Shown here: piece by piece, positions 21,101 through 36,100 of the stretch
Layout of the letters: each line of letters begins with the position of its first letter
How positions within the stretch are numbered: the stretch's first letter is position 1
DNA from: Choristocarpus tenellus KU-1152
Lineage: Eukaryota; Phaeophyceae
Reading direction: 5' to 3'
Length of the DNA: 59,947 nt
Assembly (NCBI GenBank): GCA_964200185.2
Contig: CAXNAD020000006.1
Location: forward strand, 1-59,947
The notes under the pieces: model-generated
Told to the model about the DNA's origin: nothing
Databases searched by the model: none
Seen by the model: only the letters and a program-made list of their open reading frames with translations
Made by a program: the position numbers and the translations under genes

Positions 21101-24100
21101 ACTTGCAGCAGTCTTGAACGGGGAATGTCGTTTGAGCAGGACTAGACACACAATTTTGAGTCTAATTGCTCTTGCTCTCCTTCCTTTTAGTACCTAGCTA
21201 AATGTATCTTTATTCTGAGGTTTTGTAGGAATCCTGAAACCCAAACTACACATTCTGATACATGCTACATAGCAGAGCTGTTCTTGGCAAGGACTTGAGC
21301 CCGTGTGCTTCATTGAAAGCACACTGTCTAAAAAAACAACAATCTTGGTTGTCTCACAACTATTGGAAGCCTTTTTTGTACATTAGTTGTTGAGGACAAG
21401 CTGCTTGAAACCCCTTCACGCCTTCTGCTTCACTCACAAAATCACCCATCTACAAAACACAGTTTCCTTAGTGTCAAATATTTCCAACCCCTAATGTGAG
21501 CCACTGTTAACAGCATGTACTCTGGTCATTCCTACTTCAGGTTATCAAGAGGATGCTACAGATTTGGATGGGAGAAGGTGTGAGATGGAGGATCCATAGG
21601 CTCAAGGCAAAAGGAATTGATGCAATGGAATTCTACATGAGGGAAAAGATCAGAGTGGGTTAGACTATTACACTGTGCTATGCAATTTACTCATGATATG
21701 TGCTCCGGTGGGGTAGACATCACTTCATCACTTGATCATTTCTACTGGGGTTACTTTAAACAGTAATACAGTAGAGAGTACTGCAAATTCTAGTGCTCTC
21801 TTGCAACCTTGAGTTAACAACCAGAGCTACCCTAAAAAGAACAGTTGGGTAGGACAATGCCAACCTAATTCTACATAAAGGGGAACAATTGAAGGGAGAC
21901 TCTGATTTGGAGCATTGAATATTGATTTCCCCTCTCAAGATGTATAGGATATTTGACTCTTAACTCCATACCTGTTTTTTTTTTATGTCAGAACAAACAC
22001 CAGCCATTTTCATCTCAACCCTTCACCAGGCTCCCTAGCCCAAGTACAGCACGAGAATCCCTAACTAATCTTTTGAAGTATCTCTTGTGCATCGACCCCC
22101 CAAAGGGTCCTCCTACCAAAGGGTCATCCTAGCCAGTACATCCCCATTCTGTTGTATTTATTCTGAGTACAGCGATGCAACGAGAGGATCTTGTTCATGC
22201 TCACCATTTAAGCAGAGTCTCTCAACTACTTAGCCTTCACCTCCTAACCCATTGCCAGGTCAAAGATATGAGTGCCAAGGCGATTATTATGTCCCTTCAT
22301 CACAGAAATGCTGCATGTTTCATGGCTTGGAAGCTACACCATTGCACGATAAAAAGTGCGATTGCTGCGTGTTATCAGAGAAGGCATAGGCATTTGCTTA
22401 GAAGGTCAGTTGTATGATTAAACATACTGACCCCAGATTGCACCAAGTGTCCTTTAAACTCCTGCTGCAAATTGAAGGTTGAGTAGTTTACCCACCTAAT
22501 AGGCAGGCACACAGAACTCTTGTCTCCTTTATTCATGGAATCCAACACACAAGTCAGTAAGTTGTTGAGTATGGTATACCATGGTTTGCATTTGATTATT
22601 CTGATAGGAGCAAATATGTATCGCAGCTTTGCAGTATTGGTCGATTATTCAATATCATTAGTGCCTTGTGTGAAACACTCTACTTTTTTTTCTACTTTCT
22701 TTGACCATTGGCTGGCTCAATAAAAGAAAATCAGAGTGGACATACCCCTTGGTGGGTTCAGAGAGAGCAACTTATGGAATGTGCACTATTTAATTTTTGG
22801 AAAACTTCTTGCTCTTGTCCCTTTACTCCTTGGACACAATTGCATACAATTTGTAAGAAACATACGAGCATAGCAATTCCTGATGAAAGTCTCCAGAAAC
22901 CATGTCCAGTAGTTCTACCATGACCTTGAGTTAAAACCCTCACATACCTGCTTATACAGAACATATTGCTTAGAGCCAGCTTATCCTTTGGTAGTTTGGT
23001 CCTTTCCCCACACCATTGTACTTTGTTGCCACTAGCCTTGATTTACATTGAAGTTCCTGCCATTGACTGAGCTAATGTTGTGGTCTATTTCCTTGATTTC
23101 ACTCCAGAACATTTCTTACGTGGACTGCATTCCATGGCAAGCTGGATCAAGGCACTGATGACCTCCAGAGTGACCTAGTCTCCATGAAAGAGGCAAGCTA
23201 TAGGCAACTTGAAGCCATGCAGCATATCTTCCATTCCTTGTTGTACCTACACCATATTGATAAGGCACCTAGTTGGCTAGCCACTCTTGTCCTAGATGCA
23301 CCACCCCCTCAAATCTCCCTTGTACATGTTCCCTTGATCTCACTGTCAGTCTTGTGTATTCCTGGTGTTGCCTTGTGTTCAGTAACATCCTGCACCCTCC
23401 CCATATGCTCTTTGCATAATTTGATCACTGGTACAATTCTGGTACAGACCAATGAGAGCCCAAGCATGGAGAGGGAGATGCAAGAGGGAAAAGTCGAGGA
23501 AGGACAGGACAAGATATACCTTCATGAGGAGGACCATTCAATCAAGGTATTGATAGCCACATTCTCCAGAGTAGTGTTGCTTTGCTCTATTGTAACCAAC
23601 CCGTACACTCTAAGTACTCAAGAGGAGTATTCCTATTGGTATTGAAATTCACTCTCAATAATTTTTTGCCCATCACATGAAAGTTACACACTGGAATATT
23701 CACTGTGCTGATCTTTTCATTGCCACGTTGAATTGTCACAAAATATTAACTAAATATAACGTCAAAGGCTTCTTGTTTGTTTTGTGATGTGTCCCTGGGG
23801 CTCTTGTTGAGAAGGTTGCAAGGTGGAGACAACTCTCACTATTGGTGGGGAGGGGGCAGCCATGTGGGGTTATGCTGTGGCAGTGGGGAAGAGGGTTGGT
23901 CAGGATCAAGGCTCAGGATGGGTGAAGAAAATTTCACACATAACAGCACACTTCTAAGTCTCCTCTTTCTGTTTTTATTGTTGAGGACTATGACATTGAA
24001 CAAAACAACTCCAGAGCATAGCATTCCTGTTTCATGACAAGGTGATTATTTTAGCTAAGGACCTGCTGCGCACCACTCTTGTCTTTGCTCATGGTAGGCT

Positions 24101-27100
24101 GGTAAACAGCAATCTACGGAGCAAGAAGGGTTGCAGGACGGAATTCTTGATGGGAATTCCAGTTCAGCAATACTTGTGGAAGCGACTGAAATGTTCCCCT
24201 TAGAGTATATAGCAGCAGTAGCATGTGTGCAGACAGTTTGGCGGGGATGGGTGGCACGCAAGGACTATGGTGAAAAACTGATCTTACAAGAGTGGGCAGC
24301 AGTGAAAATTCAATCTCTATTCAGGGCTCGGATTGCACGGCGAATTATGTCACAAAAAATCAGGTCAGTGTTGATGCTGAGCATAACATGTATTTTTATT
24401 GTTCGGGGCACATTATTCTTGACCCAAGTACCACACCCAGCATCAAGAAAAATGTGTAACGGTGAACTCAAGTTTGCAATTTTTAAGTGGACAGAAAAGA
24501 GATTAGGTACATGCCCGAAAGACAGGGTAACTGGCCCTTGTCTAAGGAGCTGATGCACCGATAAATCTGAGATTAACCTTTGTGTTCCCTACCATGAAAA
24601 CCACATTTGCCTCCTTTTCTGTCTAACCCTAACCCTACCTAATTGAGAGGTAAACTCTGGTTCTAATTGCTACACTAGGCACAAAATAATTCGTCAGATT
24701 GTTAAGGAGGAACAAGCAAATGAAGCAATGGCATGCTCAGACTCTGAGAGTCATCTCCTCCGAGTATATATTAAGGGTCTTGATACTCTAAGCCGTCTGG
24801 TGCTTGGGTACAAGGGTCGAAAGATCGCTCGGGCCAGGAAAAAAGAATTGCACCTGGAAAAGGTGATGAATCTCTTCTTTAACTTTAATCAACTGAACAA
24901 AGTTTACATCAACTTCGTCATCAATCCCCATCATTCACTTGCTTCAATCAGCATATGGAGTGGTGTAGGAGATGTTCAAATCTTCTGGGTGCTGAACAAA
25001 ATGAGAGTAAAACAGTTTGGGTGGCAGTCATTGTTGGAGTGCCCTGCTGTTTAAAGCCAGGCCACTAGACATGTCATACAACTTTCTCCTTGTGTTTCAG
25101 AGTACAGGTACAGACAGTCCTTGCACATACTCACAACAAACCTGAGACAGTAGATTTCTCCTCTACTACTAACCAAAATTATACAGAGCTTCAAACTTGA
25201 TAAGGATAGAACAAAATATCTGAAATGTGATGTCATTGACGATCATTTTATGTTCAACCTTTAATTCGTTGTCACTATGCACTGATATGCTGTACCTTGA
25301 CCTCACTTGGCTCAGGCCACACAGAGGATGCATGAAAATGAGATAGCTTTGAACAAGTACCAAGAAAAACAAAGGCGGCTTGAGCTCTTAAGGAACAACC
25401 TTGAGAGAACGGTCACCATAATTCAGGTGGGGCAGTCAGAACTAACTCACTTTGTGAAATTTTTGCTTCAACGAGAACGCTGAATTTGCCATCAATCTCT
25501 ATTCTTTGAACAAGAGTTGTGTATGCTTTTCCCATTTGGTGAGTGTCTGCAGTAAGGACTTCAGAAGGCTCTGTAACCAACATCAGACCAAACCCAATCT
25601 ATGAAAACACAGGTCTCTCTTGTACAAGTAGTGGATAAGTAGTACTAAATCTATCTTGTTTTCATACCACCACTAATACTACCAGTAGTAGTAGTAACCA
25701 GTAGTAGTAGAAACATCTCCACTCGGATCTGCTGATACTGTGACCTGCTTCCTTTTGTTTCGCACAGGCAGCAGTGCGAGGCATGATCGCAAGAATACAG
25801 GTGAGGGAACTAAGGGAGGACATTAGGCAAAACCTTGCAGCCATCCGCATCCAGTGCATGGTAAGGTTCCGTGGAGCCAGGCTGGAGGCTGGGGCACGCA
25901 ACCGACATCGAGGTGAGAAAGAAAGTGTGTAGTGTTCATGAAGTTTACTAAAATTGAATTTGATCAAGTTTACTTTATTTGAGGAAGTTCGAATGAAAGC
26001 ATTTTTACATGCCAATAGTATCTTAATGCAAACTATCTGTCTTGCGCTATTCAACCTATGGGATGTAACACTTAACTCACTTAACTAACTCAAGACAGAG
26101 AGGAAGATACCTCTAGAAACCAACCTTCTACAACCATGCTGCTCATGGGATGTGCATTGACTATGTATCCAGGGTTAGTCAATCACCATCTCCATCTGTA
26201 GACAACCTTCTAGTATGTTCACTCTCTCCTTCGCTTTCACTCTTTCAACAAATTCTTGAAAACACACATGTGTTTGTTCACAGAACGCCTCAAGTATCTG
26301 GGCCGCAGTCGAAAGATGCAAGGGTGCATTTTGCGACTGGCTGGACTCAGTCAGCGCAAAACCCAACGGCCTGTAATACGCCTCTTCCAGAGGTTTGGTG
26401 TGAATCTCATGTCCTTCACAATTGATGTGAAAAGACAATGGGCGGATATAACAAGGGACAAGGAACTTGCACGGGCTGAATTTTTGATGTGTCAGGATGC
26501 TTGCAGGCAAGATGATAAAAGTTTGCTGCTGCAGCCCTCTCTCCCCCAACATTCTGTAAGAGATACACAGAGTAATTTAATCCCTTGGTCCTAGTAAACT
26601 CAGTCTGATTCATTTTTTTTCAGAATCTGAACCTTCTCAATCCGCTGTTGTGGCTGTGCAGCAAAGAGCCTTAAAATATCATATAACAAAGACTGTACTG
26701 TGTGTGAGAAATTTGTGGTTCTGTTCCTTGGCTTGTTGATTAAATAGGCTTATGGTACAGTGCATGGCAAGACAATCTCAATATCAATTATATCAATGAT
26801 GGCCTTCAAAATTACTTTGGAGTATTATACTGTATTAATGTTAATTGCACAATCCCACTATTCCACTCTCATCTTCTTTTCACAGTTCTTTAAGATGGTT
26901 TTGAGTAGATCTCCCCCCTCCATGTGCTTCCATCCAGCTCCTTCTGACACCCTGGCTTGATTGCACTTCTTCCTTCATTCCACAGAAGAGGGGGGCGTGA
27001 TACCCATCTCATGGTGGAGGTTTTCAAGTCCTTGCAGATTTCAGCTCTTGAACTGAAGTGTGTAAAACGTGGTGATGTAGTGAAAATAGTGCAGGTTGAG

Positions 27101-30100
27101 CATGACTTCTGTGGATACACTGGTCGTGTTCTTCACGTGGATGTCCGTCATAATATCAATGCAGTTGCTGAGGTATATTCCCCCTTTGTTCAATGCCTAC
27201 CTTGATTTGGATTGTCTTGTACGTTCTCAATATTTGCTACACTACAACAAGTTGGAAGTACCCATATATATATAGATACATATATTTTCCAATTGATGTG
27301 TAATTTGCTCATCTTTTCCAAGGATGGGCAGAAATAATTTCATGAATGATACTGAGCAAAGAACATTCCTGGTGGATCACAACATCATGGGTCAAAGACC
27401 ATTGCTCTTTTATATCCTGAAGCCCCCTCAATATGACCTGAACCACAACATGAGTTTGATAATATGCTCCATTGATTTAGAACCTATGCATCCTTCGCAA
27501 GCCAATCATCTAAGTATTCAATTTTGCAACCCCCTTACTTCCACTGTCTCTTCTCTGGCAGGTGAAGCTAGATGACTGTAGTGGCAGAGTAGTGGGTGTC
27601 AAAATGTTTACAGACATTGATAATAGTCCTGAGAACAACGGCCTTCCAGAGCCAAACATGGTCAAGGTTAGAGTTGTAATTCCCCAACATAAAAATAGTA
27701 AAACCACTGTAGTAACATAATAATGTCTGTAAAGTAGCACTACTACTGACTGAAACAATACGCCCCATTTTTACTGATAAAGGCAGACCTCACCACAATA
27801 TTTCTAACAAAACTGAATTGGATGATACAGCAACAATGTTGCTCAGACCTTTTCCTTTACACCAAAATAGTTTCTCTGGCAAGTCTAGGTGTAGTATAGA
27901 AAACTCTGAAGTGCTAGATACCCACTATTGGCAGTGAGTGATTACTGTCTGCAACACTGAAATATCCGCAGATTGACAAAATGGAATTACCCCAGTACAA
28001 GTCACATGAACTAATGTCTGTCAAGGACGAGCTTCTGTTGTGGGCAGAGAGGGAGAGGGGGTGGTGGAAGAATCACTTGGCTGCTGTAAGGATTCAGACA
28101 CAAACCAGGTGGATGAGTTTTCCTACTTGGTTCTTGTGGAGGAGGAATAAAATCATGGATATCCTTACCATATGATTTTGATGAGCTATGATGAATTACA
28201 GAAAATTCTGTTCTCAGAGTAATCTTTTACATTTGGAAAACATGGGAAAATATATGGTTGGTGCCAAAATCGCTGATACACTCTTCAGTCAGATCCATCT
28301 CAACCTTTCACAACTCCCCAATAGGTTATACCTGGCAAGACACTACACAGCACGACAACGATTCAAGTATTACACACAACTACATACATGTGGAATAGCA
28401 GTCATTCAGGCTCTAGACAACACAAATACAGCCACCTACCAGGAAAGTCTATGGAGTACACCCAATAAGAGATGGAGCCAATCATTCAAATTATCCTGCA
28501 ATAATTGACATTTTCCTTGATTGATTTGTTGGTACTACCCTGTAGTTGCTTCTATAATGTAAGACTTCTTGCCAAAGTACGCCACATCCTACTGTTAATA
28601 ATAAAGGTTGACATGTTGGATCAAGGCAAGGCCAGCCCAGTGATCGCCAACCCAGTGATTTGACTGCTTGACAACATGCAAAAGCAACTGCTACCTATGA
28701 TGCTATATTCCTCTCATTTTGTGGTTCTCTTGTACAAAGATTGGTCCTGGTCATGTCCATAATCTAATTGCAATGCTTCCATGTTTTACTGATCACTATT
28801 TGGATAGGCTGTTCGAGCCATGGCTATATTTCGATTGCTTAAGCCATCCATGGTGCCAAAGCTGATACCCTGGATTCCTTTGAAGCCCCCACGCCTGGAG
28901 GAGGCAGTGAACTGCCAAAAGCATCGTAGTATTATATCAGCTGAGATTCATGACCGCATGAGCAAGAGAAGGTGCAGACCTCTAGCATTTTTTTTTTCAA
29001 TATTGTATTGTTGAGTGCTGTATCGGGGTACTGGCACTAGTACTAACATATAAAGTAAAAGAGGTCTAGTGAAAGAGTGGCATATTTATCATGGACATCA
29101 ATTAAATAAACATCGTATTCCAATCAATACTCGGGAGTATCATATCATGATGGCACGTGGAGGGAGTGCTTCCAAGACATTCAACTGGGAGTTCTGACTC
29201 TCAACCAAAGATCTATTTCCAGAACTACATTTGGTTTAGGTGTGCTTTCCTGACAGAAACCACACCCTTTGCTCTTACCCTCAGACAAGCGGCAATGGAT
29301 GGGCCTCACAAGATGACCTGGAAGACTGTCACACATGGGCCCATCTTCAGAAATCATAACCCGCTCAAGGAGGTATGTGCACCTAACATATGAAGGTTAG
29401 TGACTGGGTTAGAACAGGGACACTAGAGGATGCATACACTACTGAGGGTTGCTTAGCTTCCAAATGCAGATGCTTAGTATAAGATATTGCCTACAATGTG
29501 AAAATTCCCAAGATTATCATAAGGGACACATTGAACCAGGGGGTATTGTTCTTCAACATACTGACTATATATATGCTCATAATGCTCTCAATATATTTTT
29601 GGAAGAAGCTATTACCATAAATGTGTACTCATTCCTTCTTTGCAGTAGGTACCCTCTTATCTCCTGTGACTGACTCTTGGGGTTATTTCATATTTGCACT
29701 GGGGAAGGAATGGGGACGCCTGGCTTCAGGTGTAAGTCCAAGCAAGCTATCCAAAATATTCAAGACTTTCACTCCAAGATCGCTTCTTGAGAATTGGGAC
29801 AGGTGGTGTAATGTGAGTCTGAAGGGCCTTGGACACATCTGCACCTGGTGGGCCTTGCTTAGCTGAATGGATATCTAGGGCTCAACCCAGTTCTCCTTAT
29901 CACCCTCTTGTGCATAATCATTTCCCTTTCCATTCCTCATCCTACCACCAACAGGCCTAGCACCCCGTGCCTCAGCAGGACACATACTGGTAGATATGTT
30001 GTGTATTTCTATGTTGCACAGGTGTCCCTCCAGGCCCATGCCACACTTGAACAACCTTCAACCCTAACCCTAGCCCTAACCCTATATGATGCTCCCCTCC

Positions 30101-33100
30101 GTTTTTTCTAAACACATTAGAGGCAAAATGTGTTTACACGAGCCTACACATTTGAGCAATTTTCTCAAAGTCCTCACATGTGTACACAAGGACGTGCATT
30201 GTATCATGGTGCATGGGGTGGAAGAAGCAAGAAAGCAATTGTTGGATCCGTGCCACATGGGGAGGGCTATGCAGAATTCCTGGATGGGTGGGGTGTTGCC
30301 CAGGTGATGTTATTTCCACCTCTTAAAGTGGAAAGTGCAAAGTTTCTTGTCTTTCCTTGAGTGTTTCTTTCCCCTTTTCTGGCAATTAGATGGCATTTCA
30401 TTCCACACTACTTTGAACTCACCCATCTCTCAAATGTGCAAGGTACTTCAAAGTACTATCCAAGCGTAGTTCAATTCTCTTTGCGGAACCATTCATTCAA
30501 TTCTATTTGCTTGACTGCATGCAAAAATTGTTCATTGTTTGGCAGGAAGAGAAGACACTCTATGTGACTGTTGAAGAGGCAAGAGAGCTACCAGCAATGG
30601 ATCAAACAATGTTCAAACAGAGTTCAGATCCTTTTTTCGTGTTGAAGTGTAATGGTAGAATCCTGAGGACAGCTACCATATACAAAACACTCATGCCCAG
30701 GTATGTTCCTTGGTGTAGGATAATGTGCAACGGAAAATGAACAGGTAGGTTGCCCACTTACAAATATGATTGATACTAATAGTGGACTACTTTTTTGGTC
30801 AGATTTCCAACTAACCTTACGCTGTCACTGATTAAAAGGCATTTGATTATGAATTAATCTTGTAAGTGTGACATTTATTCCTCCCCTTGCCTTCAAAAGG
30901 TACAACGAGCAATTTGAGGTTCCAGTGACCAATTCATCTGCAACCTTGTTGGTTGAGTGCTGGGATGATGATGTCATTGGAAAAAAATTCATCGGCTCCA
31001 TCAATATACCCCTCCAAGATCTCTCAGATGGCCAGAAGGTAGTGCTCCTAGATGTAGTGCTCTGACCATTCTTTCCCCGTACTATTCCCAGTGAATACCT
31101 ACCCTATGTCCTGGTTCCTAGTTAGGACTAAGCTGATTCACATGTTTCCTACCAATAGCACACACTTGTGTTGATGAGTCACTCAGTGTCTCTCACCAGA
31201 TAGTGTACCTTGTTTTTATTTTCACACTGTCTGAGCTAATCTTTACACATTGCCTGAACTAATCTTTACACATTGTCTGAACTAATCTTTACACATTGTC
31301 TGAACTAATCTTTACACATTGTATGAACTAATCTTTACACATTGTCTGAACTAATCTTTACACATTGTATGAACTAATCTTTACACATTGTCTGAACTAA
31401 TCTTTACACATTGTATGAACTAATCTTTACACATTGTATGAATTAATCTTTACACATTGTATGAACTAATCTTTACACATGGTAACAAAAAAATCCCCAC
31501 CAAAATGCTGATATGAGTTATGGATCACCCTTGTGTGTTACTCCTTAGGTGGAAAAATGGTTCCCACTTGGTGAAGATCCAAAGAAGGGGGTGTTGCGTA
31601 GAGCAATGAAAGGAACCTCAAGAGGAATTGTCAAGCTAGGTGAAATTAGTTGTTGACAAGTTATAATATTTGGAACATATGCTCACTCCTATGGCCAAGG
31701 TAGTCGAGGTACTCATGCACTTCAGTAAAAGAGTTAACAATATATTCCACTTGAGGCTGTGTCCTTCAATAGAAACTCACTGAGCACAGTCTAGACATTC
31801 TGCTCCTGATGGCAACAAATGTAGTTGGCATCTAAACGAAGTGATTCACCTAAGAGTTACTCCTGTACTTTGGAGTGGGTAGATTATATGTCTATATGTC
31901 ACTGCAACATGGATGTGAAAAATGGAATATTGACATTTTCTTGATTTACATACCATACTTCAAGTTCAAAAATAAAATAAGATGGACTTAATTCCCTCCC
32001 ACATCCTTACGACCTTGTGCCAAAATTGGACTTCACTTGTAGACTTTGTATAATGAGAACCATGTATTTGGTTGTAGGTTCCTGGATTTCTTGCCATGAT
32101 GACAAGGTTTTGGTATTGGCACACCAATCTTTTTCTCCTCTCCTTTTCAATACAAGCATCCAAACATCAACATAAAAAAATATAGCCCAGAACACCACAG
32201 CTGTTCCTACCCCATCCCAAAGGTCTGCAGTGGCTGCCAAACAAAACTGAGGATGATGTGAATGCCCTCATTTGCCTGGAGAAGGCAGCAATCACGATCC
32301 AATGCTGGATGCGTCAATATCGTACTCGCAAGATCATAGATGATGCAACTGAGGAGGTGGCAAGGAAGGAACTATACATTTTTTTGAGGTCAAGGACTAT
32401 TCAGATGTGTTTCAGGAGACATAATTCCCGTGAGATTCTGAGGGTAAAGCGGTGTCACTACCGTAATGCAACCATAATTCAAAAGTATGCTCGCAGGAAG
32501 GTGAGAAGAATTAGGCATCTTGTGTTTACACACTTTAGCAGCACTGGGTTCAATGCAAGCTGGTCCCAATAAACAAGTTAATATATATTTTAGTTAGAAG
32601 TTTGAGAACTGAGGCGAGGAAACTGGCATTCTGACCTGTTTGTTGGGGCTCTCTCTGTGGCAAAGGGTGGAATTCAGTAGTGTGTCAAAGATTTGCATGA
32701 GTCTTGTTCGTGACTCTTTCCTGGCAGCAATGAAACATCATTTTAATCCAACAAGATCCTAGAGGATGCTGTTTTGGCAGTGCTTGTATGGACTTTCCAA
32801 GACTGCATGTTCAACTCATTTTTACACAACCCTACCTTAGCTGTGCAAGCAGCATGGTGTTATGTCTAGGTGCTGGAAATACACCTGGTTCCTGAGTTAG
32901 GACCATAATATCCTTATCCTTGTATCAAACACCTTGTAACTACTATAGGCAAACTGGGGCCAGTACCTTTCTGAGGGTCCCAAATCCAATTACCCCCCTA
33001 GTGAGGTTCTCGAGTTTGACCATGACTTGTTGATATGTTACACAAACATTCCCGTCAAACAGGGCTTAGAGACGGAATATAGTAAAAGTACAATATTTTA

Positions 33101-36100
33101 TACTATATTACTTTGCACTATGAATTGTCAGTAAAACATAGCAGTGGTGTTTATATCAAGGCGATATATCAATGCTTTATCAGGACCGCGTGTTGAAAAA
33201 TTGTTTATTGCAAAGGGAAGCAGACATTTTTCATTCATGCAAGGAGTGTTGTATTGGGGATGGTGGGAGTGCTGTTGTGTTTTTGTGCACACATCGCTAG
33301 ACACATTACCATAGGAACCCCCCAAAAATCCACAGGTGTAGCCAGTGGGGTAGCTGACTAATTAGTGTTGTTGTTGCGTCCTAATCGGCATGGTGGAGAG
33401 TTGCGTGACCTCTTCAATTTTCCACAATAGAACCATTTTGATGAAATGCAATTTTGTCCTTTTCCAATCTCTTGAAATAACCAAATAGATGAAAGGGAAG
33501 GGGGGGGGTATGGTGACATACATATACATTCAACGATTCACATCTAGAGATAGGTACTAATCCAGTGTAAAGTTGTAGATATGTAGTGGTCTTCATTGGC
33601 ACAATAGTGGGAAGCATATTGAGAGTGGATGAGAAACCCTACGGGTAGATACTGCATCAATTTCATTGATTTCAATGATTTCATTGATTTCTGACCCCCA
33701 GTAAAATACTTGGCCCTACAGCTTGCTTACAGGGAGATTGCCATCAGAAGGCTGCAGCGAGAAAATGCAATAATAATCCAGACCTCAGCTCGCAGGTATA
33801 TAGCAAGAAAAAAACTACAGTACCTGCAAGAACAAAGGAGGATACTGGAACATGAGATGTCCATCAAAATTCAGGCTGTTGCCAGGTTGGTAATCGGCAT
33901 TGGTGATTTTTGTGGAAGGCAACACGACGACATAGAGTAGTATCAGCATACAAGTCACACTACATTTGAATGCCACTATTTTAGTCAACAGTTGTGCTTG
34001 GTCCAGGGCTACTGGTGGCTCAAATCCTTCATAAAGTTACAAACATATGTGGAAAAAACATACTCAAGTAAGACACAAGTAGAAGAGGTGTGTGCATGCT
34101 GGTGAGTAGATTAGGTGGTTTTGTTTGCTTCTGTAGATAACCATGAACATTTGCCATGTGGTGGACAATTACCATGATTGATTGCTACATCAAACTGCAA
34201 CCCTATGCAGGGTAATGCTAGCAAGAATGGAGGTTGCAACCAAGCTTGAGGAGCAAGGAGAGGATCGTGACATCCTTTGCGTTGAAGATTGGGTACTTTG
34301 GTATGGAACAGATCCTGAGTATCCCTCCAGACGTCTGAGGCGGATCACAGAAAGGGTTTTTCGAAAGGTACAATCTTGAACTTCAAATGTTTGCAGGACT
34401 TTGGTAGTACAGAAAAAGAGCAAGACATAGGTTGTGTCAAGTTTGGAACATTTAGCAAACTACCTAACCCTAACCCTACCTGGCAACTAACTAGTAATGG
34501 AAAAAAATTCCAACAAAAACTAGCAAATTAATCCTGACACCAACCTTCAAACTTCACACTTCTCAAGTTATCCTTTTTGATCAAGTACCTTTCATCACTG
34601 ATTTTGGTGCACATGACTACCTGGAACATGGCAGATACTTTCCACCAAGGGTGCTGTGGTTGAGACCCGTTTTGGCGCAGCTAAGGTGGAATATTATCCA
34701 GCCCGGGGCTGCTATAGTAACTCTGCAACCGACAAGGGAGAGCCATTGCGGAGTGTGAAGCAGTTTTTGGAGGTGTGCAGTACATATGGACATGGAGCAT
34801 AGCACGAACTTCAGTGATGGCACACATTGTCGTTACTTTGGTTACTTTGTCCTCTATGTACCAAGAAATAATAATTGCCTATGCAAGAGTCATATTCTGT
34901 GTGTGTGTTCATCCTCTCTATCTCACCCAACTACTCTGTTTGCATACTGCATCAATCATCGTACCTGTAGGTCAAATGGCAAGCACATGCAGATTTGAGA
35001 TGGCCAAAGAAAGATCTAATCAAGGTTTTTAAGGCTGCAGGCAGGTGAATATGGCATTGGCTTCATCAAGTAGCAATCCCTCTGTCCATTGAGTGGTCTC
35101 AGTAGCACTTTTTTTCTGAAGTGCCTTGCATTTTTTATCAGTTAATTTCTCAATTTGTGAAAGCCAGTTGACATGAATATGTAGCCTTACAACTTTTTTA
35201 TGTATGCGATGTACTCCAGAACGTATCTCTAACTCTCTCTTCATTCAAATGGACTGAAAGCTTTGTTCTTGCTTCCTTTGTGTATTATGTATTGGACGAA
35301 TTAATCTTTAGTACCGCTTTGAATGACTGTAATGCAGCAAGTTATCCTAAGTTGTTTTTACCTATATGCACTTATTCAGACCTCACTGAGTGGGTTTTGA
35401 AGTAATGTTAATTGTTCGTATAAGGATTTTGTTAGCATAACTATAAGAAAAATATTTTGCCACATTTTATAATTCAGTGGAGAATAAAACAGCAAGTGCT
35501 CACAGCTCAACCTTCTTCATCAGCCAGATGATTTTTTCCACAGATTACCAGCACTCCACACATAGTTTTGGAAAAATATATACTTTTTACATCTGTCCTT
35601 TTAATATATGCTGTGCAAAACATGGCGATTCATCATCATTTTACCCATGGTTATTGCCCTTCTGTATAATTGTTAGCAACTATTACGGGATTCTGGAACT
35701 AGGTTCTGTCTCCACAGACAGGACTGTTGGCAGAAGAGTGATCTGTATCCAGTGTCTTGTTCGTCAACAGCAGGCACGCACTACAATGGAAAAACAAAAA
35801 CGTACATGGATGGCTGCTACATTAATCCAGAAAGCCGCCAGGTAACTAACTTATTCTGCTGCATATGTACCAGTTGATGTGGAATACCTTGTCGGAATTC
35901 TCTGATGCTTCACATACATTACTGCTACATGTTACCCACCTTGTATGTTCACACATGTTGTATGATCTGGAATTCCACTGGGAAGAATAGATTGGACAAC
36001 ATAATTACATTACAAGAATTCATACGTTAAATCTGCTTGAGCTCATGAGCATGACATTGTGTGCTTTTCTTGACCTTATTCTGAAAAATGAAATCCACAT

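Noticed and set aside
24728-25054. Open frame running on past exon 8 as a longer exon
   Set aside because: Sequence after 24,862 loses the basic helical pattern, and a GT donor there joins in phase to the exon at 25,316.
31221-31487. Regular 23-bp repeats considered as a CRISPR array
   Set aside because: The units are contiguous with no spacers and lie in an intron of a eukaryotic gene; it is a minisatellite.
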